From NCBI GenBank assembly GCA_934654775.1, contig CAKUGR010000003.1, positions 1 through 64,000 on the forward strand: a stretch of 64,000 nucleotides of DNA, given 5' to 3'. Below are positions 8,655 to 17,435 of this stretch, piece by piece. A program made the position numbers and the translations under genes. This stretch comes from an uncultured Collinsella sp. (GTDB lineage Bacteria; Actinomycetota; Coriobacteriia; Coriobacteriales; Coriobacteriaceae). The notes under the pieces were generated by a model. The model was not told where the DNA came from. It did no database searches and saw nothing but the letters and a program-made list of their open reading frames with translations. Numbering within the stretch: position 1 is the stretch's first letter; the number at the start of each line of letters is the position of its first letter.

Positions 8655-10504
8655 GAAAGATCACTCTCCGTATAGGTTCTTTGGTATCCGAGCAAATATA
8701 GGCATATCCCAACGATTATAGAGGATAGGGTTCCCGCAACCGCCGCCTTGACGACGACCGCGGCCGCAAGGCTGGCAATTTCCATATGGTGTGCAAGACA
8801 GAGCGAGGCCGCAGAGCCTATTCCGCAGCCGGCGATGGCAGCGATTGCAGTCAGGTTCGAGCCCTGCTCGGCACGCTTGGCATGGGCGTTGAGCAGCAGA
8901 GATGTCAGTGCAGCTGTCGCCGCGACGAGCACGATGGCAGCCCAGAAGAGCATGTCTCCCAGCGCCGCGGCAACATTGCCGAGTCCCAGCACGCCTCCGG
9001 CGGAAAGCGCAACCGTAGCCAGGCGGCCAAAAAGCGCGCCCATCCCCGTGGCGGCCGCGGCGCTTGCCGGGCCGAGCCAAAAGGCCGCGATGCCGGCGGC
9101 GACCCCGGCGGCAAGGAGGACGTCGCCCGTCAGACAGCCAAGTGCCACCGCGCAGGTGAGCGCGGCGCTCGCGGCGGCCTCGGTGCGGCCCCAGGCGATC
9201 CACCAACCGGACATGGTGGCGGCAAAGAGCACCGCGACGGGCAGCATCGACAGGATGCCCTGCGCCTGCATGGTGGCGTTGGCCATAAGTACCAAAAAGC
9301 CCACGGCCGAGATAGCCGAGCCAATCTGCGGGGCCAGGCCGGCGGCCGCCCCAATCGCGATGGCCGCGGCAATAAGTCCGGGAAGCGCCGCGACGCCAGC
9401 CGTCTGCATGAGCAAAAAGCTAAAGGCACCACACGAGAGAGCCGAGATGGCGCGCATGGTGTAGTTGCGCGCGTGGCTCCAGCGCGTACCGGCCCAGCCG
9501 AGTGCGGGGTCGACCTCGATGGTGTCGTCCTCATAGGGCAACGATTCGATATCGTCTGCCGCGTGCTCGTCATCCGAAAGCTCGCCCACCATCTGCTCCA
9601 GGCTGCGACGGCCCTCGCGCACGCTGCCCAAGCCGGCGAGCAGCCGGTCGCAAAAGGCCTCGATGCCGTTGGGCCGGTCCTGCGGCATGGGGGAGAGTGC
9701 GCTCATGAGCGCGGCCTCGGCCCCCGGGGGGAAGTGCGGGATGAGCTCGCTGGGATAGGTGGCACCGCCGATGATGCGGTCGAGCGAGTCGCCGGGCGTG
9801 GCCGCCATAAAGGGGGCGCTGCCACACAGACCCTCGTAGATCACGCAGGCGAGGGCAAAGACGTCGGCACGTTCGTCGACCGTGCCGGTCTCGATATCGA
9901 GTTGCTCGGGCGGCATGTAGCCGATGGTGCCGCCGCGCGAGCCGCCAAAGCCGCCGGCAGACGACAGCCGCGCCATGCCAAAGTCGGTGAGCTTTACATT
10001 GCCCGAGTGGTCGATGAGCACGTTGGCGGGCTTAATATCCAGGTGGAGCACGCCGTTGCTATGGGCGAAGGTGAGCGCCTGGCCCAGTGCGTCGGCAATT
10101 GCCGCGGCTTCGTCAAAGGTGAGCGAATGGCCGTCCACGCGATGCAAAAACTCGGCTAGGGACATGCCGTCGACATATTCCATGACTAGGTAGGCATAGG
10201 CGGTATCGTGCGTAAAGTCGATAACCTGCACGATATTGGGATGTTGAAGCATGGCGGCGGTGTGTGCCTCGCGCAGGACATCCATGATGTCGCTGGCGGG
10301 CATGCCGGCACCGTTGATAAGGGGGATGCGCTTAATGGCGACGCGGCGGCGCAGGTGCGTGTCGCGGCAAATCTCGATGGAGCCAAAACCGCCGGTCGCA
10401 AGCGTCTCGAGCGGCTGGTACCGCTTGAGCAGCTCGCGAGAGCTGGTGCCCTCCAAGGGAACGTCCGGTGAGAACCGGGCGGTATGTTGCGAGAAAAGCG
10501 GCAT
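8651..10504 (-). CDS. Ser/Thr protein kinase with polytopic C-terminal membrane domain
   Basis: This is the first gene of the operon, 617 residues. The kinase domain (about 25-290) has a glycine-rich loop ATGGFGS, the invariant Lys in VAIKRI, catalytic Asp156 in HLDIKPAN, and DFG. The usual Arg of HRD is Leu, so this is a non-RD kinase, a class often not controlled by activation-loop phosphorylation. From about residue 345 the chain is almost entirely hydrophobic, with some eight predicted helices, unlike the single helix of PknA. I chose ATG 10504 with GAGGG 6 nt upstream; an in-frame TTG lies at 10510. It occupies the pknA position but is not a clear pknA orthologue. Confidence 0.88.
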   Translation of the reverse strand: MPLFSQHTARFSPDVPLEGTSSRELLKRYQPLETLATGGFGSIEICRDTHLRRRVAIKRIPLINGAGMPASDIMDVLREAHTAAMLQHPNIVQVIDFTHDTAYAYLVMEYVDGMSLAEFLHRVDGHSLTFDEAAAIADALGQALTFAHSNGVLHLDIKPANVLIDHSGNVKLTDFGMARLSSAGGFGGSRGGTIGYMPPEQLDIETGTVDERADVFALACVIYEGLCGSAPFMAATPGDSLDRIIGGATYPSELIPHFPPGAEAALMSALSPMPQDRPNGIEAFCDRLLAGLGSVREGRRSLEQMVGELSDDEHAADDIESLPYEDDTIEVDPALGWAGTRWSHARNYTMRAISALSCGAFSFLLMQTAGVAALPGLIAAAIAIGAAAGLAPQIGSAISAVGFLVLMANATMQAQGILSMLPVAVLFAATMSGWWIAWGRTEAAASAALTCAVALGCLTGDVLLAAGVAAGIAAFWLGPASAAAATGMGALFGRLATVALSAGGVLGLGNVAAALGDMLFWAAIVLVAATAALTSLLLNAHAKRAEQGSNLTAIAAIAGCGIGSAASLCLAHHMEIASLAAAVVVKAAVAGTLSSIIVGICLYLLGYQRTYTESDLS

Positions 10505-10615
10505 GGCCAACCCTCGTGCGTTTAAAGTTCGTTTGCGAGCGGCGGGCGCGGGGCGTGGCCCGTTCCAGCGTTCGCGGTGGCATAGATGCTGCTAGTGTAG
10601 CACGCTCGGGTGAAA

Positions 10616-10661
10616 GGAAACCGCATCCCACTTTGGAGTGCCAAAACGGGATGCGGTTTCC
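10616..10661. repeat. 46-bp palindrome, GGAAANNGCATCCC family
   Basis: Two perfect 14-nt arms (10616-10629 and 10648-10661) flank an 18-nt loop. Arm pattern and loop length match the three tandem units at 28848-29017. On the minus strand TTTC follows, so it may also act as a weak terminator for the gene ending at 10720. Confidence 0.8.
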
Positions 10662-10719
10662 GCTGTCAATCTAAGTTCTGCCTAAGCAGACGACTGGTGC
10701 TTGGATGCCGTGCCGGGTC

Positions 10720-11436
10720 TTAGTGCTTCTTCTTGTTCTTCTTCTGCTTGCGCTGTTTGGCCTTCGCGCTCTTGGGCTCGCTTTCCTGCTTGGCCTGGGC
10801 GGCGGCCTTCTCGGCCTTCATCTTCTTGCGTTTGGTCTCGATGCGGAGTTTTTTGTTGATGCGTGCCTTGAGGAAGGAGCCAAACTGCTCGGCATCGCCG
10901 CGGACAAAGGTGCCCTTAGGGATCGTCACGCCCTGGTCGGCGAACATGGCCACAAAGATGCGCTCGCCGTCGAGTACGTGGTCGAGCTTCTCGAACGGGA
11001 AGAACTGCGACTTGCCGCTCTTGCCCCAGACCATCAGGCCGTCCTCGTTGACGGCGACGCGGCGGTAGCGGCCGCCCATGGACTCGTCGGCCTCGACGGC
11101 TTCGATAAAGTCGCGCGCGAGCGTATGGTGCAGATTTTTGCTCCACCAGCCCAAAAAGGCGCCGAACACGATCAGCACGACGCCGAACTTGATCCAGCTG
11201 CCGCCAGCCACCAGCATGCCGATGCCGATGAGCGCGGCAATGGCGGCGGCGACGTACAGGGAGCCGCAGCGCCTGGGCGAGGCAACCAAGCGGGCGAAGT
11301 CGGTGACGAGGTCGTTTTCGTACTGATACTCGTTGAGGTACAGAATGCCGTCATCGGCTGCGGCCTGCGTCTCGAGCGCGACCTCGACCTGGTCGGCTGC
11401 TTCGAAGGGAACGAGGTTGCTCTCTGCGTCTGCCAT
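10720..11436 (-). CDS. Two-helix membrane protein, YcxB-like C-terminal region
   Basis: This 238-residue protein has two adjacent transmembrane helices (about 60-80 and 83-100), then a soluble region (YRRVAVNEDGLMVWGKSGKSQFFPF) that resembles the YcxB-like domain, and a very Lys-rich tail that should lie on the cytosolic face. No catalytic motif is visible. It stands alone on the minus strand, divergent from dnaX with about 115 bp between starts. Function is unknown; the YcxB resemblance is from memory only. Confidence 0.7.
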   Translation of the reverse strand: MADAESNLVPFEAADQVEVALETQAAADDGILYLNEYQYENDLVTDFARLVASPRRCGSLYVAAAIAALIGIGMLVAGGSWIKFGVVLIVFGAFLGWWSKNLHHTLARDFIEAVEADESMGGRYRRVAVNEDGLMVWGKSGKSQFFPFEKLDHVLDGERIFVAMFADQGVTIPKGTFVRGDAEQFGSFLKARINKKLRIETKRKKMKAEKAAAQAKQESEPKSAKAKQRKQKKNKKKH

Positions 11437-11551
11437 GCTCTTTGGACTCCTATCGCGGCGGGCTCGCCGTACGGGTTATTATGGATGCAGTATGCCGTGC
11501 GACCGCATGGCCACCGCGGCAACAAGACTCAGTATACCCGGGGGAGCACCC

Positions 11552-14050
11552 ATGGAATCGTTGTACCGAAAGTATCGCCCGCTCACCTTCGACTCCGTGG
11601 TGGGCCAGCAGCATATCGTCTCGACGCTCGAGCACGCCATTACCGAGGGGCGCCTGTCCCACGCTTACCTGTTCTGCGGTCCGCGCGGTACGGGCAAGAC
11701 CACCATGGCGCGTATCCTGGCCAAGGCGCTGCTCTGCCGCAATGCCGAGGCGGCGCGCGCCGAGGGCGCGAGCGGCTGCATGCCCGACGGCACCTGCGAG
11801 GAGTGCGAGCTCATCGCCGAGGGCAACCACCCAGACGTCTACGAGCTCGATGCCGCAAGCCGTACCGGCGTAGACAACGTGCGCGAGGAGATCATCAACT
11901 CCGTTAACTTTGCCCCGGTGCGTGGCAAGTACAAGATCTATATCATCGACGAGGTTCACATGCTCACGACGGCGGCGTTCAACGCGCTGCTCAAGACGCT
12001 CGAGGAGCCGCCGGCGCACGTGATCTTTGTGCTGTGCACCACCGACCCGCAAAAGATTCTGGAGACCATCCTCTCGCGCTGCCAGCGTTTCGATTTCCAC
12101 CGCATCGGTAACGAGGATATCGAGCGTCGCCTGGCATACGTGTGCGAGCAGGAGGGCTTCGACTACGACGACGAGGCGCTTGCCATCGTGGCGCGCCATG
12201 CCAAGGGCGGTATGCGCGACGCGCTTTCCACGCTGGAGCAGCTGAGCGTCTTCGGCAACGGCACCGTGCATGCGGACGATGCCCGCTCGCTTTTGGGCGA
12301 AGTTTCGGACCAGATTCTGGGCGAGTTTGCGCGCGCCATTGCTGGTCGTGATGTCGCTGAGCTGTATGGGCTTATTCGCGCGCAGGTCGAGGAAGGCAAT
12401 GACCTGCTGGAACTGACGCGCGACCTGGTGGCGCATGTGCGCGATGTGTACGTGGCCTGCGTTGCCGGCGCCCGCGCCGAGCTGTTTGAGGGCGGCTCCG
12501 AGCAGGCCGAGGCGCTTGCTGCCGAGGCCGCTGCCTTTGGCGAGCATCCTGCCGACCGTCTGGCCCGCGTGCTGACGGTGCTCGACGATGCCGCCTTGGA
12601 GATGAGGGGTGCGAGCGATGTGCGCCTGGTGCTCGAGATCGCCTGCACGCGTCTGGCACGTCCCGAGGCCGATCTGACCATTGAGGCTCTGGCCGAGCGC
12701 GTGGCGCGTCTGGAGGCCATGGTTGCCAACGCCGCCGTTCCGGCGAGCGTGGCTGCTGCTCAGGCCGCCCCGGCGGCCGTTGCGGCTGCGACTGCGACGG
12801 CACAGCAGCCGACGCTCATCTCGGGTGCCCGAGCTGCTGCTCCGGCGGCGACCGCTCCCGCTACGGCGTCCACGCACCAGGGGGGTATGCCTTGGGACCG
12901 CGGCGCTGCGGCTGCTCCAGCGCCTCAACCTGCGCCTAAGCCCGCGTCTGCGCAAGTCTCTAAGCCTGCGACGCCTGCACCTCAGCCTGCGCCCACGCCG
13001 GCTCCTCAGCCCGTTGCGGCTCCGGCTTCCACGCCTGCCGCATCGCCCGCGCCGGTGCCGGTGTCCAAGCCCAACACTGCCGCTCAGGTTGCTGCCGCCG
13101 GCGCCGCCGAGACCCCCGCGGTTGAAGATGCCGGTGAGCTCCAGCGCAAATGGGCCGAGGTTGTCGAGCGCGTCAAGGCTCGTCAGGCCTCCTACGCAGG
13201 GCTTTTGCTCAACGCCCGCGCCACGGCAGACGACGGCTCCAAGCTCACGGTTTCGTTCCCCGCGGGCTCGACTTTTGCCATCAAGATGCTCGGACGCGCC
13301 GACACGCAGTCGGTAGTCCTGCCGACAGTCAGTGCGGTCTTCGGTCGTCGTACCGTCGACTATGTCCTGGATGGGGGTGGCACGCCGGCTCCTCAACATG
13401 AGGAGCATTCTCCATCTGCACGGGCTGCGGCATCTGCGGACCCGCAACCCGTGTCCTCGGCGGCCCCTGTATCCTCGAACGTCAGCGCGACGCAGCCAAA
13501 AGCGGCACCGGTAGCGGTACCGACCCCGTTGGCGCCTGAACCCGCTGTGCCCAAACCGGCTGCTCCGGTCCCCGCGCCCAATCCCGCCGCCGCGCCTGTG
13601 CCCAAGTCATCCGACCTGGCCAAGGCCCCCTGGCTGCGCTCCGACAACCCCGCTGGTGCTCCTGCCACGGGCAAGCTCCCGACCGAGCCCGCACCCCGAG
13701 CGCCCGAGCGCGCGTCCGCTCCCAAGGCTCAGCCCGCCGCGCCGTCTGCGCCGTGGGAATCCGAGCAGGTGCCCTATGACGACGCCATGGTCGGCGGTTT
13801 TGCTGCCGATGCCGGCGGGGACGATCTGCCCCCGTTCGACGTGCCGGGTGCGGCGTCCGCGCCCAAGCCCGCTGGAACTGCCCCCAAAGAGGAAGACGCC
13901 CCCGCGGCTCCCTGGGAGTCCAACCCCGGCGCGGGCAGCCCCTTCGGCCATCAGGGCGCAGCCCCAAGCATCCCGCAGACCGAGGACGAGGCCAAAGCCC
14001 TCATCCGCAGTGTCTTCGGCCAGTCCACCATCTTCAAACCGGTGGAGTAG
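11552..14050 (+). CDS. dnaX: DNA polymerase III subunits gamma/tau
   Basis: This is the clamp-loader ATPase and replisome organiser, 832 residues. The AAA+ module (about 1-370) has Walker A GPRGTGKTT, a four-Cys zinc module (from LLC to CEEC) and IIDEVHML. The C-terminal half is long and Pro/Ala/Lys-rich with a short folded part near 530-600, as in tau proteins. ATG 11552 is preceded by GGGGGAG; the longer frame from 11333 runs through the divergent promoter region. In most bacteria dnaX is followed by ybaB and recR; here about 2.2 kb with two genes separates them. Confidence 0.95.
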   Translation: MESLYRKYRPLTFDSVVGQQHIVSTLEHAITEGRLSHAYLFCGPRGTGKTTMARILAKALLCRNAEAARAEGASGCMPDGTCEECELIAEGNHPDVYELDAASRTGVDNVREEIINSVNFAPVRGKYKIYIIDEVHMLTTAAFNALLKTLEEPPAHVIFVLCTTDPQKILETILSRCQRFDFHRIGNEDIERRLAYVCEQEGFDYDDEALAIVARHAKGGMRDALSTLEQLSVFGNGTVHADDARSLLGEVSDQILGEFARAIAGRDVAELYGLIRAQVEEGNDLLELTRDLVAHVRDVYVACVAGARAELFEGGSEQAEALAAEAAAFGEHPADRLARVLTVLDDAALEMRGASDVRLVLEIACTRLARPEADLTIEALAERVARLEAMVANAAVPASVAAAQAAPAAVAAATATAQQPTLISGARAAAPAATAPATASTHQGGMPWDRGAAAAPAPQPAPKPASAQVSKPATPAPQPAPTPAPQPVAAPASTPAASPAPVPVSKPNTAAQVAAAGAAETPAVEDAGELQRKWAEVVERVKARQASYAGLLLNARATADDGSKLTVSFPAGSTFAIKMLGRADTQSVVLPTVSAVFGRRTVDYVLDGGGTPAPQHEEHSPSARAAASADPQPVSSAAPVSSNVSATQPKAAPVAVPTPLAPEPAVPKPAAPVPAPNPAAAPVPKSSDLAKAPWLRSDNPAGAPATGKLPTEPAPRAPERASAPKAQPAAPSAPWESEQVPYDDAMVGGFAADAGGDDLPPFDVPGAASAPKPAGTAPKEEDAPAAPWESNPGAGSPFGHQGAAPSIPQTEDEAKALIRSVFGQSTIFKPVE

Positions 14051-14071
14051 CTGCGCAGGCGGGTATACCGC

Positions 14072-14545
14072 TCAAGAAGAGGGCTCAATGTCCGGGCGCA
14101 TCTGTGTTTCGGACATGTGTAGCGTGGTGCCGCGTATCTCGCATTCGAGTAGGCAGATGCGTGACGGTCGGCCTAGGGTGCTGAGGTCGACACGATACGT
14201 CGCATGGCTGTCCGTGTGCTCGACTTGCTCGGCGTTAACGGTTGCTCCGATTGTCAATAAAGAGCTCGGTTCGGCATCGACAATCTTGGCGTCCTCTATC
14301 TTGAGCTTGAACGCTTGATAGAGGGACGGGCTGTTGTAGTAAACAGTTCGGGTTCCACCGGTGCACTCATCGGTCGCTTCCCATTTGACGACCGGCTGGT
14401 CCGAGCTTGCTATCAGCAGTTCTGCTCCAAAGGCTATGGCAAAGGCGACGACGGCCAGTAATGCCCAGCCGGCAAAGAGATAGAGAATCAAATATAGAGT
14501 GGGGTGTTTTGAGCGGATGTTTTGGAGCACGTCGGGGGCATTCAT
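14072..14545 (-). CDS. Membrane-anchored protein of unknown function
   Basis: The 157-residue product has one long hydrophobic segment (about 16-46) followed by an external domain with four cysteines. I recognise no family. The start at 14545 has GGAGG 7 nt upstream. It lies convergent to dnaX (21 bp between stops) and interrupts the usual dnaX-ybaB-recR order. The gene upstream of it points the other way, so it is probably monocistronic. Confidence 0.6.
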   Translation of the reverse strand: MNAPDVLQNIRSKHPTLYLILYLFAGWALLAVVAFAIAFGAELLIASSDQPVVKWEATDECTGGTRTVYYNSPSLYQAFKLKIEDAKIVDAEPSSLLTIGATVNAEQVEHTDSHATYRVDLSTLGRPSRICLLECEIRGTTLHMSETQMRPDIEPSS

Positions 14546-14619
14546 GGGGTACCTCCAAATTGCTATCTATGGCAATCAAATTATACCCCGCCGCCATGCG
14601 CGCCACCCCGAGCGGCGGT

Positions 14620-14658
14620 CCGGCATTTTGGTATCTAGCTGGATGCAGAAAATGTCGG
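14620..14658. repeat. Short imperfect inverted repeat
   Basis: Nine of ten positions pair between 14620-14629 and 14649-14658 with a 19-nt loop. It lies between two divergent genes; no clear terminator tail is present. Confidence 0.35.
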
Positions 14659-14688
14659 GTCCGGCCCGGTTAGGTAGAGTTTGAGATA

Positions 14689-14721
14689 TTATGCAAATGT
14701 GAATTATTCGTCTTTGCATAA
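14689..14721. promoter_or_regulatory. Operator-like inverted repeat TTATGCAAA/TTTGCATAA
   Basis: A perfect 9-bp inverted repeat (14689-14697 and 14713-14721) ends 14 bp before the ATPase start, and a further GCATAA half-site lies at 14731-14736. The position suggests autoregulation by the downstream protein, which has a winged-helix region. This is inference. Confidence 0.5.
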
Positions 14722-14735
14722 TTCGGGAGTGCATA

Positions 14736-16142
14736 ATGTTTGTCGGACGCGAGGCAGAGCTAGCAAAACTCGAATCCCTTTATGAGCAGAGTTCATTTCA
14801 GATGGCCGTCGTGTACGGTCGTCGACGCGTGGGAAAGACGACGCTGATTAACGAGTTCTGCCGCGGTAAACGGACGCTCTCGTTTACCGCCCTCGAGCAA
14901 AGCGACGCCGACAACCTAGCGGATTTTAATCGTGCCATCGCGAGCTTTTTCAATCTCCCCACATCGCTTGGCGGGTTCTCTTCCTGGGCTGACGCGCTGT
15001 CCTTCATCGCCGATCGAGCGCGCACCGAACGGTTTGTCTTTGTGTTCGATGAGTTTCCCTATGCGGCGATGCGCAACGAGGCGCTACCTTCGATTTTTCA
15101 GGTAGCAATCGATAGGGCCTTCAAAGAAACGAGCGCCTTTCTCATTCTTTGTGGTAGCAACCAGGGTTTTATGGAAAGCAACGTTCTGGGGCGCAAAAGC
15201 CCTCTGTTTGGCCGGCGTACGGCCCAAATCAAGGTACGCGACCTTGGATTTAGGGACGCGGCCAAAATGCTTCCGGGTCTGAGCGCTCAAGACGCCTTTA
15301 AATTCTACGGCTGCTTTGGCGGTGTGCCGTACTATCTGCAGCAGCTGGACCCAAGCGTAGGGCTCAAGGAGAATCTGGCACGGCTTTACTTCGATCCCAT
15401 GGGGTTTCTCTATGGCGAGCCGGAGGGCCTGATTCGCCAGGAGTTCCAGGAGCCGGCAATATATAACTCGATTCTGAGGGCTGTAGCTGCCGGCGCAAAC
15501 CGTGCGAAGCAGATTGCCGACCGCGTGGGGATCGCCCAGACAACGCTGCCTCGCTATCTCAAGGCGTTGGAATCGGTAGGAATCATAGAAAAGGCCGTTC
15601 CGTTTGGCGAGAACCCCGAAACGAGCAAGCGCGGAATCTATCGTCTTTCGGAGCCGTGCTATGCGTTCTGGTTCCGGTTCGTCATGCCGTATTCGTCCGA
15701 TATCGAGGCGGGCCTGGGGCGAGCGGTTGTCAATGCGCTTCCAGAAGAGCAGCTGAACGAATATCTGGGTCACCGGTTCGAGGCGTTGTGTGCCGAGTGG
15801 ATGGTTGAGCAGGCCAAACAGGGCAAGCTGCCAATTCCGGCAACGGCGGTGTCGTCTTGGTGGGGAACGAATCCCGCCAAACGGGCTCAGGATGATATCG
15901 ATGTTTTGGCTGCCGATCGGATCTCTAAGCGTCTGGTAATCGGCGAGTGCAAATATAGGGAGTCGTTTGATGAGTCGGCAGAGATTGATGACCTCAAAAG
16001 CAAGCGCGACCTGGTCAAGGGCTTCGTCGCCTCGAATTTCATGCTGTTCTGCAAGCATGACGTGAGCGCCGCCACGAAAAAGAAGCTCGCCGCGCGCGAA
16101 GATTGGCGAATCGTCACGCTAGAGGACATGTATATCGACTGA
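14736..16142 (+). CDS. AAA ATPase with DUF234 C-terminal domain
   Basis: This 468-residue protein has an N-terminal AAA domain opening MFVGREAELAKLE, with Walker A YGRRRVGKTTL near residue 31. A winged-helix part (about 250-310, GIAQTTLPRYLKALESVGIIEK) and a DUF234 region with nuclease-like residues (DDIDVLAAD...IGECKYRE) follow. Such archaeal-type ATPases are common, often mobile, and of unclear role; some are suspected toxin or defence components. Base composition looks lower in GC than the neighbours, and the gene sits inside a normally conserved replication cluster, which suggests acquisition by transfer. Confidence 0.8.
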   Translation: MFVGREAELAKLESLYEQSSFQMAVVYGRRRVGKTTLINEFCRGKRTLSFTALEQSDADNLADFNRAIASFFNLPTSLGGFSSWADALSFIADRARTERFVFVFDEFPYAAMRNEALPSIFQVAIDRAFKETSAFLILCGSNQGFMESNVLGRKSPLFGRRTAQIKVRDLGFRDAAKMLPGLSAQDAFKFYGCFGGVPYYLQQLDPSVGLKENLARLYFDPMGFLYGEPEGLIRQEFQEPAIYNSILRAVAAGANRAKQIADRVGIAQTTLPRYLKALESVGIIEKAVPFGENPETSKRGIYRLSEPCYAFWFRFVMPYSSDIEAGLGRAVVNALPEEQLNEYLGHRFEALCAEWMVEQAKQGKLPIPATAVSSWWGTNPAKRAQDDIDVLAADRISKRLVIGECKYRESFDESAEIDDLKSKRDLVKGFVASNFMLFCKHDVSAATKKKLAAREDWRIVTLEDMYID

Positions 16143-16262
16143 GGTAACACGTCCGCCCCGCCCGCTTGCCCTGCGCCGTGGTACGATTTTTGAGTTTGAA
16201 AGTCCCGCCGCGTTCCGGCTGCCCTTGCAGCTCGGCGTGCGGCCGCACGTAAAGGAGCCATT

Positions 16263-16583
16263 ATGGCCGGTATGAACATGCAGCAGATGATGAAGCAGGC
16301 CCGCAAGATGCAGGAGCAGCTTGCCGCCGCGCAGGAGAACCTCAAGTCCCAGACCGTCGACGCCTCTGCCGGCGGCGGTATGGTCAAGGTGACCGTTAAC
16401 GGCGAGATGGAGCTCGTCAACCTCACCATCGATCCCGATGCGCTTGATCCCGAGGACGTCGATATGCTGCAGGACATGATCATGGCTGCTGTCAACGAGG
16501 CTGTCCGCGGCGTCAACGAGCTTGCCAACAAGCAGATGGGCGCCATCACCGGTGGCCTCAACATCCCGGGCATGCCGTTCTAA
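16263..16583 (+). CDS. ybaB: YbaB/EbfC nucleoid-associated protein
   Basis: This 106-residue DNA-binding protein of the YbaB/EbfC family opens with a Met/Gln/Lys-rich helix ([17 protein letters not shown]) and contains the conserved [16 protein letters not shown] strand region, of usual family length. It dimerises and binds DNA, and is encoded next to recR in many bacteria. AAAGGAG lies 6 nt before the ATG. recR starts 13 bp after its stop, so they are probably cotranscribed. Confidence 0.93.
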   Translation: MAGMNMQQMMKQARKMQEQLAAAQENLKSQTVDASAGGGMVKVTVNGEMELVNLTIDPDALDPEDVDMLQDMIMAAVNEAVRGVNELANKQMGAITGGLNIPGMPF

Positions 16584-16596
16584 GACGCGCATATAT

Positions 16597-17193
16597 ATGA
16601 GTGCGAATCACAGTCTGCAAAAACTGCTCGATGAGCTGGGTCGTCTGCCGGGCATTGGTCCCAAGTCGGCCCAGCGCATCGCCTATTACCTGCTCGAGGC
16701 CGATGCCGAGGAGGCCCGCCGCCTGGCCGAGGCCATCCTGGAGGTCAAGCAGGAGGTTCACTTTTGCAGTCGTTGCTTTAACTACGCCACGGCCGACGAG
16801 TGCTCCATCTGCCAGGACCCGATGCGCGATACCACTCGCATTTGCGTGGTGGGCGAGCCGCGCGACGTCCAGGCAATCGAGCGCACGGGCAGCTACCATG
16901 GCCTGTACCATGTGCTGGGCGGCGTGATCAGCCCCATGGACAAGATCGGTCCCGAGCAGCTGCATATCCGCGAGCTGCTGGCGCGCCTGGGCCATGAGGA
17001 CATCCACGAGGTCATTATCGCCACCAACCCCAACATTGAGGGCGAGACTACGGCGAGCTACCTTGCCCGCACCATCAAGCCATTGGGCGTTGAGGTATCG
17101 CGTCTTGCGAGCGGCCTTCCCGTGGGCGGCGACTTGGAGTATGCCGACGAGCTTACGCTTGGCCGCGCTATCGAGGCCCGCCGCGCGATCTAG
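16597..17193 (+). CDS. recR: Recombination mediator protein RecR
   Basis: RecR (198 residues) works with RecO and RecF to load RecA at gaps. The helix-hairpin-helix ([15 protein letters not shown], from about 17), a zinc finger with CSRC...CSIC, and a Toprim domain (ICVVGEPRD; later [11 protein letters not shown]) are all in place, and the length is normal. ATG 16597 fits the family start; it has no strong Shine-Dalgarno sequence, which may mean coupling to ybaB 13 bp upstream. Confidence 0.95.
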   Translation: MSANHSLQKLLDELGRLPGIGPKSAQRIAYYLLEADAEEARRLAEAILEVKQEVHFCSRCFNYATADECSICQDPMRDTTRICVVGEPRDVQAIERTGSYHGLYHVLGGVISPMDKIGPEQLHIRELLARLGHEDIHEVIIATNPNIEGETTASYLARTIKPLGVEVSRLASGLPVGGDLEYADELTLGRAIEARRAI

Positions 17194-17264
17194 CCGCCGG
17201 GCGCGCTGCGTCACGGCCATCGGCTTGCCGCACGGGGCGCCCATAATTGGGCTCTCGTTCGCGC

Positions 17265-17282
17265 GTTTGTTGTGCAACAAAC
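17265..17282. promoter_or_regulatory. 18-bp palindrome, GTTGTGCAAC variant
   Basis: Eight-base arms (GTTTGTTG and CAACAAAC) surround a TG centre. It is a variant of the GTTGCGCAAC element found 70 bp downstream and before two other genes. Confidence 0.4.
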
Positions 17283-17341
17283 CTGCTTTTCGTCCGCTTA
17301 TCGCGTGGATGGGTCCGCTTGCACCGCGTATTTGCCCAATC

Positions 17342-17383
17342 GTTGCGCAACCTTTTGAGTTCGCTGATACACTCAAATATGGA
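17342..17383 (+). promoter_or_regulatory. GTTGCGCAAC palindrome and promoter-like region
   Basis: GTTGCGCAAC at 17342-17351 lies 26 nt before a -10-like TATGGA (17378-17383), with TTGAGT 17 nt upstream of that hexamer as a possible -35. A 7-bp inverted repeat (17355-17361 and 17371-17377) overlaps the spacer. It should drive the second kinase module. Confidence 0.4.
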
Positions 17384-17395
17384 TATGAAAGAATG

Positions 17396-17420
17396 CGCCG
17401 CTCCTGAGCGGCGTGTTTTT
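17396..17420 (+). terminator. Leader hairpin with U-tract before the gene at 17436
   Basis: Arms 17396-17403 and 17406-17413 pair perfectly and are followed by TGTTTTTG. The hairpin lies just after the presumed promoter and directly before the ribosome binding site, so it may be an attenuator rather than the end of the recR transcript. Confidence 0.5.
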
Positions 17421-17435
17421 GTTGGAGGAGAACGC

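Noticed and set aside
11450..13447. Minus-strand open frame opposite dnaX
   Set aside because: dnaX is unmistakable; the opposite frame is Arg/Gly/Ser-rich and has no ribosome binding site or family features.
11552..14050. Programmed frameshift producing gamma subunit
   Set aside because: No A-rich slippery heptamer with a following hairpin is evident near the end of the ATPase core.
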